From Aplectana chamaeleonis (Eukaryota > Nematoda > Chromadorea > Rhabditida > Cosmocercidae): 64,000 nt of DNA. Numbering within the stretch: the first letter of the stretch is position 1; every line of letters starts with the position of its first letter. This document shows positions 23,832-64,000 of this stretch, piece after piece. The stretch is taken from NCBI GenBank assembly GCA_029168955.1, contig JAPDOI010000143.1, forward strand, positions 930,001 through 994,000, given 5' to 3'. Both the position numbers and the translations under genes were made by a program. The notes under the pieces are model-generated. The model made no database searches. It was given only the letters and a program-made list of their open reading frames with translations, and was not told where the DNA came from.

Positions 23832-23889
23832 AAATACGACTTCATCTTTGTTATGAGTACTCTGTAGATTAGAGGAAACAATCGTAACA

Positions 23890-56013
<32,124 letters not shown>

Positions 56014-56453
56014 TTCAGACTTATCCGCAAGTCTTAATCTATCGATCGGGTCCATGCGTAGTGTGTTTGTGTCTGTTTTAGAGTCATGTTTTATTTAGAT
56101 TGTTTTGTTTTTGTAGAAGCATTTTTATCGATATTCCTCTTCGGTTCATGCGATTCTTGTCGGTTTTTTTTTGTTTTCGCTTCTTCCACTATCCAACAGT
56201 TTGTTATCTTTCAGGATGTTTTTTTTCTTCTTCTTGAAGCTGATGCCCCTTGTTGTGAAAGGCAGTACAAGTTGTTCATTTATGCTTAGAGTTGTTGTAA
56301 GACTGAAAGGCTTTGTTCATTCCGTACATGAAGAAGTAGTGCTCTTGTTTTCGTTTTCTAGTAGGAGGTGGTTGATCCATATTCTAGAAAGATATCTAGT
56401 TTTCATTGATTTCTAAACCTGATCCATTTTAATGGGAGTTCAGGTGTTTTAGG
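56014..56453 (+). promoter_or_regulatory. Probable operon intercistronic region with trans-splice acceptor
   Basis: Only 440 bp separate the RPRD stop from the DUS1 start. The stretch is T-rich and has no AATAAA. At its end CAGGTGTTTTAG|G stands 1 nt before the DUS1 ATG; with no upstream DUS1 exon this is best read as a spliced-leader acceptor. The layout matches nematode operons, although the spacing is longer than the 100-bp norm in C. elegans. Confidence 0.6.
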
Positions 56454-59400
56454 ATGATCCCAGTAGTTAGCGAGGATTGTACAGTGGAGAAATGCGATAA
56501 TGATGATTTCGTGCTGATCGAACCGCCAGAGATAGAAGATAGGGCTGATTCGGCGGATGTTTTTCGCATACCGAAGTCGATCACACTCGGACCACCAGTG
56601 AAATGCACTCCGGACCAGGTAACTCATGCATTTTGGTCGTTCCATAAATTAGTGTCCTGCCTTCGCCAGCCTTTCGGTTACTTCTAGCAATTGGTGGGGG
56701 TTTTCCCCTATTTATCCCCCGAGCTTGAGGTGTTAACGACTATTTATATGCTGCTTCTTTTTTCATCGCTCTTCAGGGTGCTTTTTAAATATGGTGACAA
56801 GGTTTCAATTCTCATCCCATCGACGTGTGTGTGTGCCTGATCGTCTCGTGTGGTCTTTTCTTTTCTATGAACTTCTCTCAAAGTTTCGTAGCGTGAAGTC
56901 GTTTTTGGAATCAATGGTGGGCAAACGCTTGAGGGATTCTCAATTTGTAGGAAATATATCGACTCGTAGTCATCTCCGATGAATGTTCTTACTTCCCGTA
57001 TGCGCACCTAGAGAATTGCTTTAAGGGGGTCGTTCTGAAGCCGAAGATGTCTTCTTGAAAACGTGTCATAGCTGAAGAGTTGAGACCCTTTACCAAAAGA
57101 ACGTGAGGGCAAGTTGCTTGATGCTATACATTGGCCCTGTTAATTTCAGCGCATCCACTGTTTCGCCATTTTTGTATTCCCTGGACGCAATCAGGCGACT
57201 AACTTCGTGGACAATTGCGGAAGAATATTCTTCATCGAATTTTGTACTTGTCATTGATTTTTAAGAAAGTCTATAATTGATTGATTTTTGAGAAAAGTTG
57301 GTAATATGTGTTCAGATCGATAGAAAACTTTCAGGGGCACTTCTGCTCCAAGTTTGACGCCTGTGCGTCATCAGGGAAACATAAAAAGTGGCACGAAATC
57401 TTGAAGACTGACATGAAATGGATTTCGGCAATTTGCCTTTGCGTTCTTTGAATAGAGGGTCCAAGGGCTTGAGCTACGACACGTTTTCAAGCAGACACCC
57501 TTTGCTTCGAAATGACTCCACTGGAGCAGTTCTTCGTGGTCATATGGGGGGAACTACCAACCAATACCGAAGCCGACTCTATGACGAGTCCTGCTGTGAA
57601 AAGTGGGGGACCCTTCAGACATTCGTTAGTCATTTGTTTCACAAATCATTTTGCGCTCCGAAACTTTGTGCAGTTGGTGAGAAAGGTTCGAGGAAAAGAA
57701 CAGATTATTCATGGTGATTAGTGACGCATATACAGTACCGTGCAAAAGTCTATTCGCGTGTCATTTCCGCGAATAATGTTTTTATACATATCTTGGCTTG
57801 CCCTTAGCGAAACTTGATGAATGTTTAGTTCGTTATGGGGCATCACAACCCTTGCTTTACACATACTTAAAACTGGTTTTTGAGCGTGCTGTTTTTGAAA
57901 TATGGAATTTATTTATCATTTTGTGGTATTATCTCGAATTAGGACTATTCCTTTGAAACATGGCTATTACAATTCCAAACCCGTAGCAGTTACTCGCCAT
58001 TCGGAGGTTTTTGGAACCGTTGTATAACCTTGTAAAAAATTAATCTCTATTGAAAGTTTTTTTTAGGAATAAATTCGAGAGAAAATCATGCGATATTGCA
58101 CGTATTAAGTATCTCTCTTTGACGTTATTGGAAAAGAGCGAAAATTATGTTCCACTCGTACTTTGTCAAAGCACAACTGGCACATAGTTTGGAATGGTTC
58201 CGGGGTGAATAATTTTATAGGGGTGAATTTCCAAAAATTAACTCCAACCTGTTCAATTTTCGGTCTTCAGAAAATTCTGATAGAGACGATTTTCTCACAA
58301 AGCTATACAAAGATTTCGAAGACCTTGGAATGGCGAATAACTGCTCCGGCATTGAAATTATAATAGCCATGTTTTGGAGGAAAAGTCCTAGTTTGAGATA
58401 ATACCACAAAATTATAAATAAATTCCATATTAAAAAAACTGCGCGCTCAAAAACCAGTTTTGTGTATGTGTAAAGCAAGGGTTGTTATGGCCCATAACAT
58501 ACTAAAGTTCCATCAAGTTTCGCTAAGGGCAAGCCAAGATATGTATAAAAACATTATTCGTCGAAATGCCGCGCGAATAAACTTCTGCAGGGTACTGTAT
58601 GTAGGCGTGGAAAGGTTAGAAAGTTTTGTCACCATATTCAAAAAGCGCCTTGTAGTTATCTAGTAAAGTTCCAGATAGCCACCAAGCGTGCTTTTTGGCG
58701 GAATTATCTAGCCGATAAGAAGAATGTCAAGGTGGTAGCTCCAATGGTTGATCAGAGGTGCGTTTTTCTCCCCTTGCGCCTGTGTCCCGGTTGTCGGAGA
58801 ACTCGATACCGCCAGACGGCGTTGACGTGACTTTTAGCCTTCCGAACTTCACAGCAGCATGCGGTTTCCATCCTCTTTGTTTCCTCTGACAAGGGAAGTA
58901 TAAAAAGCGTAGGTCGGATCTGCCGAAACGACTAGTATGGTTAGTATCTCTTCTGGCTCAATAGTAAAAATGCGCAGTATCCCGCCGCGAGCCGCAGGTT
59001 CAAAAAAGTTCTGAGCATTTTTTAAGGATGGCGAAAAGACATTTTTTTGGAGTTTCAAAAAATTTTCTCGGATTTAGCTCAAAAGTTGTGTGTAGGGGTA
59101 ATCTAGGGTGGTGAACACGAATCTGGAGTCCATTTGCCGAAATTTTGAGGTTTACTGTAGGTTACGGTAGGTTCCACTTTAGTATTCTGAAAATCGACAA
59201 ACGGACGTTAAATTCGTATTCTCCACCCCGATTAACCCCCGTATACAAATTTTGAGTAAAATCTGAGATTTAGACCAAACTACCGTATACCCACCGTAAT
59301 CTACCGTAATCTGCAAAAAATCGATAAACGGACTCCAGATTTGTGTTTAGCACTCCAAATATCGCTCAGCAAATGATTTTGAGACATATCTATCGTAGAA

Positions 59401-62400
59401 AACCGGAAATCTCGAAAGTGGCGTTTTTCCCTCGAAATTTTCCGCGGTTGGGAAGCTTCAAACGAAATGAGCCGAAAACTTCTGAAAATCGACTAATAAA
59501 TCACAGAATCGTGATCAGCGCCCTAAAAAACCCCCCTGGGAGGGTTTTAAGTCAAATCTGGAACATTTTTCTAAAACGCTCCCAGAGCCCTCAATTAGTA
59601 GAAATAAGTGCCTAACCAAAAATCCGTACAAGTCTAAAAAGCTGTCAGCCTGGACAAAGTACGGAAAATGTTCGTTCACCCAAAATTTGCTCAGGGTGGT
59701 AGTTTTGGGTGCTGAACACATTTATGAGGTCTGTTTCCGCATTTTCCGAAGAATAACGCGCTTTTTGGAAGGTACAAAAAGCACAAAAAATCAGCTTTTT
59801 AAGCTTGTAACTTCTTGGAACCTGCGGCTCGCGGCGGGATACTGCGCAGTTTTACTATTGAGTCACGAGAGATACTAACGACACTAGTCGTTCTGGCAGA
59901 TCAGACCTACGCTTTGTATACTTCCCTTGTGAGAAATACTCTCCGTACCCAACATAACTTGTGATTTCAGTGAACTAGCGTTTCGAATGTTCACTCGTAA
60001 ATATGGTGCGCATATCACGGTAACTCCAATGATCCATGCCCATCTTTTCGTGAATGATGGTACGTATAGACGGAATTCCCTGGCTCTATGCCCTTCTGAC
60101 CGTCCTTTGATTGTGCAGGTAATTTTCGATAGAGAAATCAATTTTTGAGCATACCGTTACGTTTATTTGCTCATACAGTTTGCTTGCAGTTTTGCGCTAA
60201 TAAGCCTGAGACGTTCCTAGCTGCCTGTCGCCTAGTTGAGGGGCTCTGCGATGGAGTGGATTTGAATTTAGGCTGTCCACAAATGGTTGCCAAGAAAGGG
60301 CGCTACGGAGCGTTTTTACAGGTATTTGTTGAATTTTCTGGTTTGAGTCACCAAGCTATGTGCGCTTGGCTTGTGGACCCAGAACACTGGACGCGATGAG
60401 CTGCGGACGAGTTTGTCTGAGCGCACGTCTTTCTTCGCTAGAGCAAGTTTTTCCTGGGCTCAGATATTTGTGGGGAAAGTTCTCGAGGACAATAGACGTG
60501 ATTTGGTCGATATCGCTCGGTCGAGGGGAGAGGAGCGAGACGTCCCCCGGAAGGGAAGTCTCGCCCCTCTCCCCTTGAATTATACACAATGGTTGACGTT
60601 CGAAACAGTCAACTCAGGGGGAGAATAAGGGAAGTTTGCTTTACGGTTGTTCCCATGGCTTCCTCCCGAGCATGATGAACGAGAGAACAAAGCCACAGCG
60701 TATACTGTGATGCAAACTGACTAGTCTCGAGGTCATTTCGCACTGCAAGTTGAGGGAGCAGATTCGCTACTCAAGGATTATATTAGATATCTCTGTTTGG
60801 ATTTCAGGGGAGATAACAAGCTTCTATGTAACCTACATAACGAGTTTTGGCGAGGTGATTTTTGGTCAGTCAATGAACAATGGGTGCTGGGTTGCGACAG
60901 GAAAGACCTGCTGGCCGGAGGTCCCCTCTGCCTTCCCTCGATTCAGGAGAAGTTCCCCAGTTGTTTCGAGGGAAGTTCTGCTGTCGTTCTCGGGAACAAC
61001 CCCACCAATGTCTGAGCGCAGAATCTCTGCCGACAAGGTCTCATCGGGTTTGTCAAATTGGGCCGCAGCTTTTTTCACTTTTTCGTGTAGTTGTCCACAA
61101 GCGATGCCCCTGGAAACATTTTTCGGTGGAAATCGGTCAAACTTTTTTTGTGCGTCCATTTTTGAATATTTTAAAAATATTATTAATGCTGAGATAATCC
61201 TCAAAAGTATCAGATGTTCTGCAGGACGAGGTTGATTTGGTGTGCTCGATGGTAGCTGGTGTGCGTGATTACTGTATTCTACCAGTTTCATGCAAAATTC
61301 GCGTTCGAGATTGTCGTGAGCAAACGGTTAAGTACGCACGAAGGCTGGTGGATGCTGGAGCAACGATGTATGTTTCTGCTAATAGCTTTCCTTTTATGAA
61401 TAGAGAGTCTTCGGTGTATGAATGAAAGGAAAGGGCAGGCACGAGATCTTCACATACTTTCGAATAAGCAGTTTAAGTTAGTTCCGGTGCCTGAGTAACG
61501 GAGATAGACAGTCACGAAAATTTCTGAGGTCTTAGTTTTGATTCCACTTACATATCTAGGGGAGGTTTGATTTCTGTTCATTAAAATAAGAAGTTAAGCC
61601 AAAATAGTTCAATTTTCTCTTGAAGGCTCACAGTTCATGGTCGCACGAGAGAAATGAAGGGAGCCGATACGGGTTTGGCTGATTGGTCGCGAATTAGAGA
61701 TGTGGTTGAGGCGGTTGACGTACCGGTTGTGGCAAATGGGAATATTCAGGTGTTGCCCTCTGATGCTGTTTGGTATGGGGCTTCAATATTTCAGAGAATA
61801 AGGATTTAGATGGCTGGCGATGTTGAGAGATGTCTTGCGGCAACAAATGCGGCCGCTGTGATGTCAGCTGAAGGACTTCTGTATAATCCGTTGCTCTTCG
61901 CGGTGGGTTTCAAATCCAGAATTTTTTCACTATGAATATTCACTCGATTTGGCATTGGCGAAAAGGTTTACCGCTAGTAGGCTGAGTCAGGGTAGGCGCT
62001 TTTGCCTGGAAACACGCTTGCCCTTGATGTTCGCGCAGATTAGAAATATAATACTTCTCAGGTTACCAACAATAAAATTCAATGGTGAGTTCGGCCTCAG
62101 ATTGGAGAGTGACCAAACTGCCGTAATCTCCCGAAAAAAACCGAAATAGATATCATATTTGTGTTCAGCACCGCAAATAGCGCTCCCAGGGTAAAAATTG
62201 GGAGGAAATTCATGTCCTCCAGAGTCTCATAAAAGGGAATTGCTTCTTTTCTGATTACTAGCCTTATTTCACGTTTTCCTTTATAGGGTAGGAATGAAGA
62301 GAGCTGGTTGGTGGCGAAGGAATACCTGGAATATGCGAGGAAATACCAGGCTGGAACGAGTGCCATTCGAGCCCATATCTTCAGAATTTGCCATCACAGG

Positions 62401-63391
62401 TTGATATTATACATAGATCTGGAAAAATCCTTCATTTTTTCTCTATGGAATTGTTATCACTCTGTGGTGTTTAACAGAATGGGCTTTAGTTTGCTGGAAT
62501 ATTCTGACCTGCGAATGAGGGTGTCCACTGAGCACCGCCTGGAAGATTTCGAATCGGTTGTTGAGGAGATCAGAATTAGAACGCGGGCGATCGCCGACGG
62601 GGAGGAATCTCGACAACGGATAGCGGCGACTCGAGAGCTTTTCGAGCGAATTCAGTATGTTTTCCGGTAGAACCCATGTATTTGTCTTGTTTTTCCCTCC
62701 ATAAGTGCTTTTGTTGAGGTGCGGAGAAAAGGAGATGGATCCTATAGAGGTGTCTCGAAGTCCGCATTGGATTTGCAAGCCGTATTTCCGGTTGTCAGAG
62801 GTTCGTCTTTGTTTGTTTTCTGGGTATGTTGAGTACCTGTATGGAGCAGCAGTTTGTTCAGGTGGCTCGAGAGAGCATTGTTGGCGAGGGAGAGAAGACG
62901 TATAAAGAGAAACGGAAAGAGCAACTTCAAAAAATTGCTGAGGAGCAGGGACTTTCTCTGAAGTTAGCTGTTTTAGGTTGCCATTGTAGTCTCTTATTTC
63001 TACCTCACAATTCCAGACAAGCACGAAAGAGAGAGCGAAGAAAGTTGAATGGTCAGAGAGCAATTAAATCGAAGCGGGTTGGTTCATGTGCTTTTTACGA
63101 TGACGGACCATCATATTCAGTGATGTTCTACGTTTAGCTGAGGTTCCCTCCATGTGCACGTTGTACTCAACCGGCCGGGCAGGGTTGTGCGCACGTATTC
63201 TGTAAGAAGTGTTGTCGCTGGACTTGTAAGCAGAAAGGATGGGATTGTAACGGTATGGCCTGTTTTATTTTCGGTTTTGTGTCCCACGTCCTGTAAACTT
63301 CATTTTTGCAGCTCACCGAATGAAGTACTCGCATCTCTTAGTTGAGCAGAATAAGAAAGATGAAGTTATAGAAGCGGCTGTGGAAGTTTAG
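56454..63391 (+). CDS. DUS1L: tRNA-dihydrouridine synthase, DUS1 type, 14 exons
   Basis: The enzyme is FMN-dependent and reduces uridine to dihydrouridine in the D-loop of tRNAs (DUS1: positions 16/17). Exons: 56454-56618, 58675-58757, 59971-60118, 60190-60321, 61225-61367, 61626-61749, 61810-61902, 62287-62399, 62478-62654, 62719-62800, 62862-62962, 63017-63077, 63138-63252, 63312-63391. They sum to 1617 nt and keep phase: 538 residues. Landmarks: FWRN and [14 protein letters not shown] (flavin-site start), [30 protein letters not shown] with the catalytic Cys in [30 protein letters not shown] and [10 protein letters not shown] (FMN phosphate), a helical domain to about residue 420, HWICKPYFR, a basic stretch, and a C-terminal Cys cluster (CxxC...CxxxxCxxCCxxxC) as in human DUS1L. 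The first 55 residues are acidic and nematode-specific or unknown. Exon 11 could instead start at 62853 or 62850. All catalytic residues are present. Confidence 0.92.
57733..58597. mobile_element. Tc1/mariner-like MITE, 865 bp, TA target duplication, DUS1 intron 1
   Basis: The ends CAGTACCGTGCAAAAGTCTATTCGCG and, inverted, CAGTACCCTGCAGAAGTTTATTCGCG are flanked by TA on both sides. Similarity between the arms continues for about 280 bp (TGTTTTTATACATATCTTGGCTTGCCCTTAG, GGTATTATCTC). The ends have the Tc1/mariner form. No transposase frame is left. Confidence 0.85.
58889..59930. mobile_element. 1.04-kb inverted-repeat element (ACCGTA family), DUS1 intron 2
   Basis: ACAAGGGAAGTATAAAAAGCGTAGGTCGGATCTGCC...GACTAGTATGGTTAGTATCTC...GCGCAGTATCCCGCCGCGAGCCGCAGGTTC is mirrored at 59815-59930. 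The interior matches 45304-46349. It nearly fills intron 2, ending 40 bp before exon 3. Confidence 0.85.
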
Positions 63392-63419
63392 TAGGATACA
63401 CCATATCTTTGACTACGTT

Positions 63420-63455
63420 TCCTTCCAACTCTCTCTCTCTCTCTTTTTCTCTTGA
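63420..63455. repeat. CT-rich microsatellite after the DUS1 stop
   Basis: CCAACTCTCTCTCTCTCTCTTTTTCTCTT lies about 40 bp past the stop codon and is probably part of the 3' untranslated region. No AATAAA was seen nearby. Confidence 0.7.
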
Positions 63456-63554
63456 GAGTGATTGTTTTTTATGTGTTGCTTCGAGGCACTCGACGAAATA
63501 TTAGCCTAGAAGTGTTCACACTCGAGCCGTAGTACGTAGCATGGGCTTGGCCCA

Positions 63555-63663
63555 GTGGCCGTATTCATAAAACCACGGGAGCCTCCTGGGCTGTCCGCCG
63601 CATACATTGACTGGTTCTAGAATTTTTTTCGAAAGCCTACCGTAGTTTCATGAATACGGCCAC
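63555..63663. mobile_element. Small MITE with GTGGCCGTATTCATGAAACC ends
   Basis: GTGGCCGTATTCATAAAACCACGGGAGCC at the left is mirrored by GTAGTTTCATGAATACGGCCAC at the right, 109 bp in all. The ends are those of the foldback element at 26825-27627. Confidence 0.75.
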
Positions 63664-63763
63664 ATGTGTTCCATCTCTGTGGTATAAACAAATACCCCGG
63701 CTTTATATGCTAATCTAGACCCATTGGGTTTAGGTTTGGAGACTCGAGCTTGCACGTACGCGG

Positions 63764-64000
63764 CGGGTTAGGTTGGGGTTAGGCAGGGTTTGGGGCGTCG
63801 GCGCGTTTCATGATTGCTGTGCGAGTGCTGGAGATAATCAATAGTTGGGGTCTCAACGGGGTTTCGGCTGTCCCACCCTCCTGGGTAGGGTTTGCGAGGG
63901 AAAGATTTTTCAGTGCTAGCCTAACCCCCTTTCAGCCCTCGCGCCGCTATCATCAAACGTACGGACGCTTCAAACCCTGCCTAACCCCAACCTAACCCGC
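63764..64000. mobile_element. Foldback element reaching the window end
   Basis: GCGGGTTAGGTTGGGGTTAGGCAGGGTTTG at 63764 is exactly mirrored by the last 30 bases of the window. The arms continue inwards over GCGTCGG. The end of the window is the outer end of the right arm, so the element may extend further. Confidence 0.85.

Noticed and set aside
62705..62905. Exon 10 of DUS1 starting at 62706 in another frame
   Set aside because: It is in phase with exon 9 but gives a frame that hits a stop in the next exon; starting at 62719 gives the conserved HWICKPYFR and keeps phase.
63760..64000. Telomere-like GGTTAGG/TTAGGC text at the window end
   Set aside because: TTAGGC occurs singly, not in tandem, and the stretch is the two arms of an inverted-repeat element.

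Overview
The window looks like nuclear DNA of a nematode, most likely a strongylid or hookworm-type worm. The evidence is short GT-AG introns mixed with very long repeat-filled ones, TTTCAG/TTTTAG acceptors lying 1 to about 60 nt before start codons (the form of spliced-leader acceptors), a probable two-gene operon, and an RTE retrotransposon whose protein resembles the hookworm RTE group as I remember it. I could not run a database search, so the species is open. No rRNA, intact tRNA, CRISPR array or bacterial feature was seen.

Three host genes can be rebuilt from exons that join in frame. (1) 15884-18086, minus: a 116-residue 14-kDa phosphohistidine phosphatase (PHPT1 type) in three exons. 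(2) 23890-56013, plus: a 660-residue RPRD-type protein (CID domain, coiled coil, proline-rich middle, RGG tail) in 14 exons over 32 kb, so only 6% of the gene span codes. (3) 56454-63391, plus: a 538-residue tRNA-dihydrouridine synthase of the DUS1 type in 14 exons. It starts 440 bp after the RPRD stop and 1 nt after a TTTTAG acceptor, which suggests an RPRD-DUS1 operon. A leucine-rich-repeat-like single-exon ORF (1084-1503) is probable; two other small ORFs are only possible.

Almost everything else is mobile DNA. By region: 1-6.3 kb holds the LRR ORF, a 60-bp-arm hairpin and the 3' end of a Ty3-type LTR element. 6.3-15 kb holds an old antisense LINE broken by nested inverted-repeat elements. 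15-24 kb holds the phosphatase gene, small GC-rich elements and a tRNA-derived repeat. 24-56 kb is the RPRD gene, whose large introns contain three CR1/L2-like LINE copies in antisense, one short sense fragment of a related element, one sense RTE copy with several frameshifts, three hAT-type MITEs with perfect 8-bp target duplications, a 235-bp AT microsatellite and many foldback elements. 56-64 kb is the DUS1 gene with a mariner-like MITE in intron 1 and a foldback element cut by the window edge.

The most unusual signals are 2A-like ribosome-skipping motifs (xGVERNPGP / xGIEANPGP) just upstream of a PHD-like zinc finger in three separate LINE copies, and a group of TTAA-targeting MITE families that share the terminal bases AGGCA.
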